Origin: an uncultured Verrucomicrobiota bacterium
GTDB lineage: Bacteria > Verrucomicrobiota > Kiritimatiellia > RFP12 > UBA1067
Direction: 5' to 3'
Assembly: GCA_946631535.1 (NCBI GenBank)
Contig: CAMPAF010000023.1
Span: 1-18,358 of the forward strand
Length of the DNA: 18,358 bases
Of this stretch, positions 1 to 6,568 are shown piece by piece. Position numbers and translations under genes: made by a program. Each line of letters opens with the position of its first letter. The stretch's first letter is position 1. The notes under the pieces are model-generated. The model ran no database searches, had not been told where the DNA came from, and was given only the letters and a program-made list of their open reading frames with translations.

Positions 1-503
1 AGGATCGTCAGGTCCAGGAGCGCGGCGGCGATCTCGCGGCGGAAGAACGACGTGGAGATGTAGCGTCCCTCCGGCGTGTAGCAGGGGGCGATCGGCGTGA
101 ACGCACAGCACGTCGCGGAGCTGGTGGGCATCGTGACGAGCGGCACGCCCGCGATGTCCGCGAGGCACTTCGAGAAGTCGATCACCACCCCGCCGCCGCA
201 GCCGATCACCATGTCGATGCCGTCCACGGCCCCCTTCTGCGCGAGGTCGAGCGCCGTCTCGCGGCAGCAGAAACCGTTGTATTTCAGCACCTTCGGCTCC
301 ACGCCCTCGGCCCGCAGCGATCCGGCGACCTTCTCGTAGCCGATCTCGTAGGTCGTGTCGTTGCAGACGAAGAGCGGCTTTCGCCCGAAGCGAAGCACCT
401 CTTCCGCGCACCGTTCGAGCAGGTGCTCCTCCATGCGGAAGCGTCCGCATCCGAACTTGGACGCGACATCTTGTCCAACTGGGAATGAGTAGTCTTTATT
501 CAT
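1..503 (-). CDS. Iron-type alcohol dehydrogenase, GldA/HcxA-like (partial, 3' end outside window)
   Basis: The first 167 residues of a cytoplasmic NAD(P)-dependent dehydrogenase of the glycerol dehydrogenase branch of the iron-containing alcohol dehydrogenase superfamily. Visible are the N-terminal Rossmann-like half, the nucleotide-binding GGG motif (residues 103-105, followed by D109 and K112, the family's GGGxxxDxxK), and the conserved stretch after PT (residues 126-127). In classical GldA the metal-binding Asp sits in an STDAP-type segment; here the aligned position is Cys132 in SATCCAFTP. From memory, E. coli HcxA (YbdH) has a similar ATCAAW segment, so a hydroxycarboxylate/2-oxoacid reductase role is as likely as glycerol oxidation. 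The start at 503 is preceded by GAAAGG about 12 nt upstream; the next in-frame Met (residue 24) would remove conserved N-terminal sequence. It begins 17 nt after the stop of the upstream ATPase gene, so it is probably co-transcribed. Family call is firm; substrate unknown. Confidence 0.85.
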   Translation of the reverse strand, partial: MNKDYSFPVGQDVASKFGCGRFRMEEHLLERCAEEVLRFGRKPLFVCNDTTYEIGYEKVAGSLRAEGVEPKVLKYNGFCCRETALDLAQKGAVDGIDMVIGCGGGVVIDFSKCLADIAGVPLVTMPTSSATCCAFTPIAPCYTPEGRYISTSFFRREIAAALLDLTI

Positions 504-520
504 CGGTAATTTCAACCTTT

Positions 521-1864
521 CTACAGTTCAATTTCGTAGACGGCATTCTCCGGAAGGCCGTCATGCTCCAAAAACATGAGAAAATACGCCGGCATGTAAA
601 CGACCTCGCCTGCACGCGCGACATTGGCATTGCACACTACCGTAGCCGAGTCGATTCCGTATGCCTTGTTCGACAACACGCCGTTCAGCGAGGCGTGCGA
701 CCTGTAGTGTCTCCCAGACTTCACCTCGATCGGAAGCACCTTGCCCGAGTGCTCAACCAGGAAATCGACCTCGCAACTCGCCCCCGAGCTAAAATAGTAA
801 AGGGGGAAACCGTGCGCGCAAAGTTCCTGTGCGACAAAATTCTCGTAGACGGACCCGAAGTTCATGTCCGTCTCACCTGACAGCAGCCGGAACTGAATCC
901 CGTCCATGTACATGGCAGCCAGCAATCCAACATCGTTCATGAACAGCTTGAACATATTGGAGTTCCGAGACAGCCGTAACGGCGTCCTTGGATCAGTGAC
1001 CGAACAAACCTGCAGCGCGATGCCCGCCTCACGTAACCAGATGAAGTTGTCCTCGAGCCGCTCATACCGGCTTCCGCTCTTGACGTCGGCCACGTGGAAC
1101 CGCTTGCTCCGCTTGTTGAGCTCTTCCGGCAAAAGCTCCAGGACGCGCAGAACGTCCATCCGGCTTCCGTGTGCGTACTTCGTCGCATCCTTGCGGTATT
1201 CCACGATAATGCTCTTCTGCACCTTCACCACCTCTGCGACATTCTTCGTGTCGATGTACTTCTGCACAACCGCCGGCATGCCGCCGACGACAAGGTACAG
1301 CCTCAAAAGCGACATCATCTTCTGATGGACAATGGCGTCAACCGGCTTGACATCCGTCCAACAGCTACGCACATGCGCAAACACCTCGTCCTTCAGTCCA
1401 AGAGCCCTGACGAACTCCTCCAGATCAAGCGGGAACATCTGGACTTCCCGAAGATAGCCGACTGGCGCGGAACGGAGATTCTTCAGCTCAACCCCCAGCA
1501 ACGACCCGCTCAACGCATAGCGGAAGCGCCCGTCATCAACAAGGAACTTGATGTAGGTGACGATCTCCGGACACTCCTGCACCTCATCGAAAAACACGAG
1601 CGTCTCACCCGGCGGCATTGGACTCTCCGCAAGAGCGGACAGCCTGACAATGAAATCATCCATTGTCATGCCCTCTGTGAAGATTGCCTTTGCCGAAGGC
1701 ATCTTGATGAAATTGATCTCAACAAGACAAGAGAATCGCCGTCTTGCAAATTCGCGTATGCTGAATGTCTTCCCAACTTGACGCGCCCCCGTGACCAGCA
1801 AGGCAACCTTGCTGGAATCGGCAAAAAACGACTCTAATTCAGCATCTATTTTTCGTTTGAGCAT
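521..1864 (-). CDS. P-loop ATPase with AAA_14 and DUF4143 domains
   Basis: A 447-residue cytoplasmic protein of a family very common in anaerobic bacteria whose cellular role is not established. The N-terminal ATPase has Walker A GARQVGKT (residues 26-33) and Walker B LVFFDE (89-94), followed by SGSLLG (119-124), a sensor-like motif typical of AAA_14. The C-terminal DUF4143 part ends in a PD-(D/E)XK-like core: D367 in CEVDFLV and E380-V-K382 in IEVKSG. Members are often annotated as ATP-binding proteins and are suspected to act on DNA or in toxin-like or mobile systems, but this is unproven. Length is normal for the family and the frame is intact. The start is supported by GGAG five bases upstream. 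A promoter-like TTGAGA-17-TAAACT and an array of short repeats lie directly upstream. A second, divergent ATPase of the same superfamily lies at 2877-4082. Confidence 0.9.
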   Translation of the reverse strand: MLKRKIDAELESFFADSSKVALLVTGARQVGKTFSIREFARRRFSCLVEINFIKMPSAKAIFTEGMTMDDFIVRLSALAESPMPPGETLVFFDEVQECPEIVTYIKFLVDDGRFRYALSGSLLGVELKNLRSAPVGYLREVQMFPLDLEEFVRALGLKDEVFAHVRSCWTDVKPVDAIVHQKMMSLLRLYLVVGGMPAVVQKYIDTKNVAEVVKVQKSIIVEYRKDATKYAHGSRMDVLRVLELLPEELNKRSKRFHVADVKSGSRYERLEDNFIWLREAGIALQVCSVTDPRTPLRLSRNSNMFKLFMNDVGLLAAMYMDGIQFRLLSGETDMNFGSVYENFVAQELCAHGFPLYYFSSGASCEVDFLVEHSGKVLPIEVKSGRHYRSHASLNGVLSNKAYGIDSATVVCNANVARAGEVVYMPAYFLMFLEHDGLPENAVYEIEL

Positions 1865-1887
1865 ACTGTCTCCAAGAAAGCGAAAAC

Positions 1888-1916
1888 AGTTTAGCAGAAC
1901 TTTGTCATTTTCTCAA
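1888..1916 (-). promoter_or_regulatory. Putative sigma70-type promoter of the DUF4143 ATPase gene
   Basis: On the minus strand, TTGAGA (1916-1911, five of six matches to the -35 consensus) is separated by exactly 17 bp from TAAACT (1893-1888, four of six to the -10 consensus). The ATPase start codon is about 24 nt beyond the -10 box, leaving a short leader containing the GGAG ribosome binding site. One of three TGTCA repeats lies in the spacer, so a protein bound there would block the promoter. This is a consensus match by eye only. Confidence 0.5.
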
Positions 1917-1998
1917 GCCCGAGAATGGCCTTCTTGTCATTTTTTTGTATTTTCAAACATGCCATTCTGTCACTTTTTGGTGTTTCCCCGCATATCCC
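1903..1998. repeat. Three degenerate ~33-bp direct repeats plus an 8-bp inverted repeat (operator-like)
   Basis: TGTCA followed by a T-rich run begins at 1903, 1935 and 1968, so the units are 32 and 33 bp, about three helical turns. The fuller consensus is TGTCAyTTT, about 13 variable bases, then an ATGsCmTTC-like end. Overlaid on this is a perfect inverted repeat, AGAATGGC (1922-1929) with GCCATTCT (1961-1968). The array occupies most of the 141-bp gap between the beta-propeller gene and the ATPase gene. The first unit lies inside the predicted ATPase promoter. The composition is much more AT-rich than the surrounding coding DNA. It may be an operator, or a small dispersed element travelling with the ATPase gene. 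Confidence 0.6.
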
Positions 1999-2005
1999 TC
2001 TGCCG

Positions 2006-2857
2006 TCATGGTCTGCCCGGTTCCGTTATGTCGATGAATGAACCCTCCTTGAACTCGTAGAATGTGAGGCTGGCGCCAATGCCCTTCTTCGACGGATTGT
2101 CGCGCCGAGGAGGAGTCGACGTCGTCACGCGGAAGAAACGCAACTTGTCGCCGCGCAGGCGCGCCGGCAGCAGGTCGAGTCCGTTCGACGCCGTGAAGCC
2201 GTCCACCTTCTGGAGGATGTTCCAGTCCGTGTCCGTCACCACCACGGCCGGCGCACCCCTTACGGCGTAGAACGCGATGAATAGCCGTTTGCCGTCCGTC
2301 GCGATGTCCTGCACGCCGAAGCTGGTGAGGTGTCCGTAGTTGAAGTTGCGCTTCTCCTCCAGCGGAAGGAGCGTCTTCGCGTCGAAGCGGCACACCCAGT
2401 TGTCGGGATGCGGCTGGGGCGGATTCGCGAAGTTCGACCCGAGGCCCACGTAGAACACGCCGTCGATGTACGCGATGCCGTCCGCCGGACGCGGGAAGCC
2501 CGATGACTCGCGCACGAACGAAAGGTCCTTCCCGTCGAACACCTGGATGCGTCCGCGGTTCTCGCAGTTGTAGAGGCACACGGACGTGTAGACCTTCCCG
2601 TCGTGGAAGCAGATGTCGCCCGTGTGGTTCGTGACCGCGACCTTGGCGAGTAGCTTGCCGTCCCAGCCGAACTTGTAGAGCGCCGTCCTCTGCGTGAGGT
2701 AGACGGCGTCATCCGAACAGCACGCGCCCTGCACGTGGCTCGCGCTCGGATCGAACACGTCCTCGAACACGACGGCCGGAATCTTCTCCGGCACCGCCGC
2801 GTGCGCCGCAACGGCCAGGCCTGCCCAGACGGCAATCTCAATTAAGCCTCTCTTCAT
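2006..2857 (-). CDS. Secreted beta-propeller-like protein of unknown function
   Basis: A 283-residue exported protein. The N-terminus (MKRGLIEIAVWAGLAVAAHA, then AVPEK) is a clear Sec signal peptide with a likely cut after AHA. The mature part shows repeated short strands typical of six- or seven-bladed propellers: AVYLTQRTALYKFGWDGKL, DICFHDGKVYTS, GIAYIDGVFYVGL, DIATDGKRLFIAF. It contains Cys residues in the blades (ACCSDD, CLYNCEN). No catalytic signature or carbohydrate-binding motif is recognised, so the substrate or partner is unknown. AGGAG at 2872-2868 lies 10 nt from the chosen Met and 4 nt from an alternative Met at 2863, which adds two residues (MEMKRG). The gene starts 19 nt after the stop of the second ATPase gene and probably shares its transcript. 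It is short for a full propeller but the frame is intact. Confidence 0.75.
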   Translation of the reverse strand: MKRGLIEIAVWAGLAVAAHAAVPEKIPAVVFEDVFDPSASHVQGACCSDDAVYLTQRTALYKFGWDGKLLAKVAVTNHTGDICFHDGKVYTSVCLYNCENRGRIQVFDGKDLSFVRESSGFPRPADGIAYIDGVFYVGLGSNFANPPQPHPDNWVCRFDAKTLLPLEEKRNFNYGHLTSFGVQDIATDGKRLFIAFYAVRGAPAVVVTDTDWNILQKVDGFTASNGLDLLPARLRGDKLRFFRVTTSTPPRRDNPSKKGIGASLTFYEFKEGSFIDITEPGRP

Positions 2858-2876
2858 TTCCATATTTCTCCTATTC

Positions 2877-4082
2877 TCAATAGAGCAGTCCGAACATCCA
2901 CAGCGGGATCTTCTTGCCGATGCCGATTTCCGTGTCGTCGTTGGCGACATAGCTGTTTGGAACATCCTTGATTTGCTTGAACCCCTTTCCGGCGCCGCCC
3001 ACTTCAAACACGTATTTTCCGTCAACGAGGAAATCCCCCGTACCGGAATATGAAACGCCATGATCTTTCGACAGCTGGTTCAGGAAGAACGTCTCGCGGG
3101 CCGTGCCCTTGTCGATCCGCGGGACGAGGGCGTACATCAGGTTCGTGTTCTCGCAATAGATCTTCTCTGGCTTGGAGAGGTTCTTCAACGTCGCTCCGCT
3201 ACCCTGAAGAAGCGCAAGAAGTCCGCTACGGGAAAGCGCCTCGAGTATCTTGATGCCGGTATTCCGGTCTGTATCCAACTCGCGGTAGAGCCGTGCCATG
3301 TTCGGCTGCTGCGGAACGCTCGCCGCCAGCACGGCCAGCATCCGCTTGGCCCGTCGCACCGTCGAAACGGACACGTCCGCCACGGCGGGCCAGTCCGTTT
3401 CAAGCACCTTGTTCACGGCTTCCATGATGCGAGAATGGTAAAGCGCATGGACTTCCTTGTAGAACGGATAGTAGCCCTCGCGCAGGTAACGTTCGAACAA
3501 CGGCAGAATCTTGACCTTGCCGACGATGTCGGCGGCGATCTTGCGGTGGCCAGACAGCAACTTGCCGAAATCTACCGGAGGAATGTCCAAGACTCCCTCA
3601 AACGCCAGGAACTCGCGGAACGAAAGTCCTTTCATCTCGTATGTTGCCAAGCGTCGCGACAGGTCGCCCTTGCCCTTGCCAAGCTTGAGGAGGGAAGAGC
3701 CGGAATAGACGATGTTCAGAGACGGGAACTGGTCGTACAGGTTCTTGACGAGCGTCTGCCAGTTCTCGACCTGATGGACTTCATCCATGAAAAGATGGGT
3801 GTACCCGTGCGAGTCGAACCACGCCACGGCATCCTTCACGCGATGGTTCGAGAACCACAGGTCGTCAAGGCTGACGTAGACCGCGCGCCCGGCAAGGCCG
3901 AACGTCTCCTTGATTCTCTGCCGCATCAGGGTCGATTTCCCCGTGCCGCGCGCGCCCTCAATGCAGACAAGACGGTCCCGCCAGTCGATCTGGGCGGCCA
4001 GATAGCGATGAAAGCCAGTCGTCGTAGCCTCGACCATCCGATCCGAGGTCGCCAGCAACTCCTGCATGTCGTCTGTCGTCAT
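2877..4082 (-). CDS. P-loop ATPase of the AAA_14 type (DUF4143-like C-terminus)
   Basis: A 401-residue cytoplasmic ATPase related to, but clearly divergent from, the protein at 521-1864. Walker A is GARGTGKST (residues 43-51) and Walker B is LFMDE (97-101) followed by HQVENWQ. SGSSLLKL (127-134) and DLSRRLATYEMKGLSFREFL (140-159) match the AAA_14 pattern of sensor, arginine-rich loop and SFREF motif. The C-terminus has the nuclease-fold-like GDFLVDGKYVFEVGG, with D350 and E360, but the usual Lys of E-x-K is Gly362, so catalysis of the PD-(D/E)XK type is unlikely. From memory this EVGG form recurs in one subfamily and may not be decay. GGAGG lies seven bases upstream of the chosen start; an ATG five bases earlier is out of frame. 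The role in the cell is unknown. Confidence 0.88.
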   Translation of the reverse strand: MTTDDMQELLATSDRMVEATTTGFHRYLAAQIDWRDRLVCIEGARGTGKSTLMRQRIKETFGLAGRAVYVSLDDLWFSNHRVKDAVAWFDSHGYTHLFMDEVHQVENWQTLVKNLYDQFPSLNIVYSGSSLLKLGKGKGDLSRRLATYEMKGLSFREFLAFEGVLDIPPVDFGKLLSGHRKIAADIVGKVKILPLFERYLREGYYPFYKEVHALYHSRIMEAVNKVLETDWPAVADVSVSTVRRAKRMLAVLAASVPQQPNMARLYRELDTDRNTGIKILEALSRSGLLALLQGSGATLKNLSKPEKIYCENTNLMYALVPRIDKGTARETFFLNQLSKDHGVSYSGTGDFLVDGKYVFEVGGAGKGFKQIKDVPNSYVANDDTEIGIGKKIPLWMFGLLY

Positions 4083-4099
4083 GTCATATCCTCCGCGTT

Positions 4100-4140
4100 A
4101 TTCAAATGATCATAATCAACCAAAATCAAGTAATTCAAAT
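4100..4140. repeat. ATTCAAAT direct repeat, 33 bp apart, spanning a promoter
   Basis: ATTCAAAT occurs at 4100-4107 and 4133-4140. On the minus strand the distal copy overlaps the predicted -35 box and the proximal copy lies at the expected transcription start of the second ATPase gene. Spacing of 33 bp puts both on the same helix face. The surrounding 70 bp is strongly AT-rich, so chance repetition is not excluded. Confidence 0.4.
4109..4138 (-). promoter_or_regulatory. Putative promoter of the AAA_14 ATPase and beta-propeller genes
   Basis: On the minus strand TTGAAT (4138-4133) and TATGAT (4114-4109, five of six matches to the -10 consensus) are 18 bp apart. They lie 27 nt upstream of the ATPase start, whose ribosome binding site is GGAGG. 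The expected start point is near 4102. Consensus match by eye only; AT-rich DNA produces such matches readily. Confidence 0.4.
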
Positions 4141-4347
4141 AACTACTTTTTAGCCAAATCTGATTATCCTAATAATGCCTGTGGAGATGATACCAAAAAG
4201 GGAAATCGTATGCAATGGCAGAATCTGCCCGTTACCACTTCAATGTCGGTGGACAGAGGAGGCGGTAACCAACACCCTCCGGAGTATTGCCGGTCGTGAC
4301 CTGCGGATTGACCTTGGCAGAACGACTATTCGAGATAGATTGGCCAT
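4141..4347. other. Intergenic region without an intact gene
   Basis: About 200 bp between the ATPase promoter and the regulator remnant. The first 60 bp are AT-rich and look noncoding. From about 4200 the composition rises. Short plus-strand pieces in different frames faintly recall regulator sequence: EEAVTNTLRSIAG near 4256-4294 and GLTLAERL near 4305-4328. Each is broken by stops or a frame change, so they may be the decayed upstream part of the AraC-type remnant that follows. No hairpin with a T-run and no RNA gene was recognised. Confidence 0.4.
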
Positions 4348-4539
4348 AAGAAACTCCTCGGCCCACACGCCCACTGCCGCATCCAGAAGGCCCGCGAACT
4401 GCTTGAAAAAGGCGACATGTCGATCGCCGCCATCGCGCGCGCGCGCGACTATTCGTCGGCCGCGCACTTCTCGTCGCAGTTCCGCCTGTTCTGCGGCATG
4501 TCGCCGCGAGCCTGCCGCAAGTCTACCAAACCCCGCTAG
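4348..4539 (+). pseudogene. AraC/XylR-type transcription regulator, C-terminal remnant
   Basis: Sixty-three codons and a TAG stop on the plus strand, the only recognisable protein-coding piece on that strand. The peptide runs RIQKARELLEKGDMSIAAIA, then RARDYSSAAHFSSQFRLF, then CGMSPRACRKS. This is a textbook match to the second helix-turn-helix of AraC-family regulators, with the family's RI-x-x-A-x-x-LL start, SI-x-x-IA helix, Y-S-x-x-x-HFS-x-x-F and G-MSP-x-x-(Y/C)-RK ending. In frame upstream there is a TAG at 4336-4338, no start with a ribosome binding site, and no room for the first helix-turn-helix or a sensor domain, so the gene is broken. It stops 17 bp from the end of the convergent GH5 gene, whose locus it may once have controlled. 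Confidence 0.8.
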
Positions 4540-4556
4540 ATTCCGTCGCAGGGCAA

Positions 4557-6533
4557 TCACTTCACCACGAACACGGCGGCGTCGTTCGCGGCGAGCTTGA
4601 GGACGCCGTCTTTCAGTTCACCGTTCCAGATGCGCTCAACGGCGCCAGAGATCTTGACGGGACACGCGACGGGTACGGGATCATAGTTGACGGCCACCAC
4701 CACGCTACGGCCGTCAGCGAGGCGATGCTCGGTGAAGCCGACGTTTGGCGACTCCTTCACGACCTTGCGCGCAATGCCCGCGATCTCGGCCGCCTTGCGG
4801 TAGACGAGGTAGCGCGGGTTGGGATTCGCCCCGTAGAAGCAGTCGCTGCGGGCGAGGGAGTCGCTCTCGATCGCGAAGTTGCAGTACACGACGTTCCCCT
4901 TCCCGCGCCGGCACGTGGTGACCATCGCACGCCCTTCCGCGTCCACGCCCAGCACCTCGCTGCGCTTGGGCGTCACGACCGTGGTGGTGTTGCACCAGGC
5001 GTCGATCGGACGGCCGGGATGGTCTTTCAGCTTGAACTTGACGCCGCGGGACTGCTGGCAGAAGTAGTCGACCTCGTTGCCCGTCGCGTCGAGGAGACCG
5101 GAATAACGCGTGTTGTTCCCCTTCGAGACGAAGAGCGTCGCCCCCGCGTCCGCCTTCGCGAGCGCGCCCAGCCACGCCTCGTAGCTGTAGGGGTCCGCGC
5201 CGTCGCCCGACGGCAGGATGTAGAGCTTCGCCTTCGGCGCCGCCTCGGGACGCTCCGCGTCCGCGTAGGCCACGTCGAACCCGGCCTGGCGCGCGAGCAG
5301 GTACGCGCCGAACGCGCTCGCCCACGCGCGCTCGCGGTCGCTCACGAGCACGACGGCGTCCACCTGGCGCGGCGGCAGCTTCGCGATCTCGGGCGGCAGG
5401 TCCGCGAGGAACTTCCGGAACGCGCCCATCGCGCGCAGCACGGGCTTCGGCTCGTAGTCGCGCGTGAAGAGTCCGAGCTCGCGCTCGACGGCGTTCCACG
5501 TGTAGGGCGGGAAGTCGAGGTGCTGCTGGTCGAACCCGCACCACCACACGTACGCGCCGAGCCCGTTCGCCCACGAGGTGAACATCGCGCAGCGGGCGTT
5601 CGCGGCGCTCCGCTCGGGCGATCCCGTGCAGCGCCCGAGGTCGCCCGCCTCCTCCACGAAGCAGTGCTTGCCGGAGAGGCCCCAGTAGAGCAGCGACTCC
5701 GCGGCGGGATGCGTCTCGGAGCGCATCGTGTTGAACGGGTCCTTCGCGCAGTACGGCGTGAAGAGCGGATAGGGATGCGTGGTGAGCTCGTCCATCAGCT
5801 CGCCCTGGAACGAGAGGTTCCAGCGGTCGCTCTTCACGTTCGAGCAGCCGTGCATGCCGCTCACCACAGGACGCGTCGCGTCCTCGGCGCGGATCGCGGA
5901 GGCGATGGTGTTGAGCCACATCCAGCTCTCGTACGGCCCGATGTCCTTCCCCGCCATGCAGTTGCACTCGTTGCCGAGGTCCCACCCGAGGATCGCGGGA
6001 TGGTCCTTCATCTCGCGCACGAAGTGGCGCACGAAGCGCGTCTGCCACGTCATCACCTCGGCGTCCAGCAGCACGTTCTTCGCCTCGAAGGCGGGCGGCA
6101 CGAAGAGGCGTCCGCTCATCCAGCCCGTGACGAGGCCCACGACGAGCTTCACGTCGTGCTTCTGCGAGACGTCGCACATGAAGCGGAAGCGGCGCATCAT
6201 CTCCTCGTCCACGCCGGCCGGATTCTGGAGCGGGCCGTCGTTCTGCGCGAGGCCCTTGTCGCAGCCGCCGCCGCCAAGCATACGCGTGAGCGGCTGGAAG
6301 TCGGGCCAGAGCGGGAACACGCGCATGATGTTCACGCCGTTGCGCGAGAGCTCCGCGATGTCCTTCTCGACGGCCTTGGGGTCCCAGCGCCGCCACATGT
6401 ACATGCCGGCGTTCGACGCCCAGTAGTTGCAGCCAGTGTAGAACACCTCGCCGGAGCTCAGCGGGTTCGTCGGCGCGGCCACGGCGGCGGCGAGAGCCAG
6501 TGCGGCAAGCGCCGCGGGGATTATGCGTTTCAT
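4557..6533 (-). CDS. Secreted GH5-like glycoside hydrolase (endo-beta-mannosidase/cellulase clan A)
   Basis: A 658-residue exported enzyme. Residues 1-20 (MKRIIPAALAALALAAAVAA) form a signal peptide. Residues about 28-380 are a TIM barrel of the GH5/COG3934 endo-1,4-beta-mannanase type: NIMRVFPLW (68-76), WDLGNECN (184-191) with acid/base Glu189, HPYP (253-256), and FVEEAG (292-297) with nucleophile Glu295 or the adjacent Glu294. Both catalytic Glu are therefore present. Residues about 390-575 resemble a glutamine-amidotransferase-like or beta-galactosidase trimerisation-type domain (VDAVVLVSDRERAW, then KLYILPSGDGA), and the last 60 residues look like a small beta-sandwich. Substrate cannot be set from sequence; a beta-linked hexosyl glycan is likely. 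AGGA about ten bases upstream supports the start. It is 35 bp downstream of repeat protein B and is the last gene of the glycan locus. Confidence 0.85.
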   Translation of the reverse strand: MKRIIPAALAALALAAAVAAPTNPLSSGEVFYTGCNYWASNAGMYMWRRWDPKAVEKDIAELSRNGVNIMRVFPLWPDFQPLTRMLGGGGCDKGLAQNDGPLQNPAGVDEEMMRRFRFMCDVSQKHDVKLVVGLVTGWMSGRLFVPPAFEAKNVLLDAEVMTWQTRFVRHFVREMKDHPAILGWDLGNECNCMAGKDIGPYESWMWLNTIASAIRAEDATRPVVSGMHGCSNVKSDRWNLSFQGELMDELTTHPYPLFTPYCAKDPFNTMRSETHPAAESLLYWGLSGKHCFVEEAGDLGRCTGSPERSAANARCAMFTSWANGLGAYVWWCGFDQQHLDFPPYTWNAVERELGLFTRDYEPKPVLRAMGAFRKFLADLPPEIAKLPPRQVDAVVLVSDRERAWASAFGAYLLARQAGFDVAYADAERPEAAPKAKLYILPSGDGADPYSYEAWLGALAKADAGATLFVSKGNNTRYSGLLDATGNEVDYFCQQSRGVKFKLKDHPGRPIDAWCNTTTVVTPKRSEVLGVDAEGRAMVTTCRRGKGNVVYCNFAIESDSLARSDCFYGANPNPRYLVYRKAAEIAGIARKVVKESPNVGFTEHRLADGRSVVVAVNYDPVPVACPVKISGAVERIWNGELKDGVLKLAANDAAVFVVK

Positions 6534-6568
6534 TTCTGTTTTCCTATTAATGCGTTAGTTCTTTGTGG

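Noticed and set aside
2858..3061. Extended N-terminus for the beta-propeller gene starting at 3061
   Set aside because: It would overlap the ATPase gene by about 185 bp and bury the signal peptide; AGGAG lies just before 2863/2857.
4434..4447. Alternating GC run as possible Z-DNA or regulatory repeat
   Set aside because: It encodes Ala-Arg-Ala-Arg in the AraC remnant between conserved helix residues; a simple codon effect explains it.
4714..6396. Minus-strand 560-codon frame inside the GH5 gene
   Set aside because: It is the +1 frame of the GH5 coding sequence and has a composition dominated by Arg, Ala and Gly.
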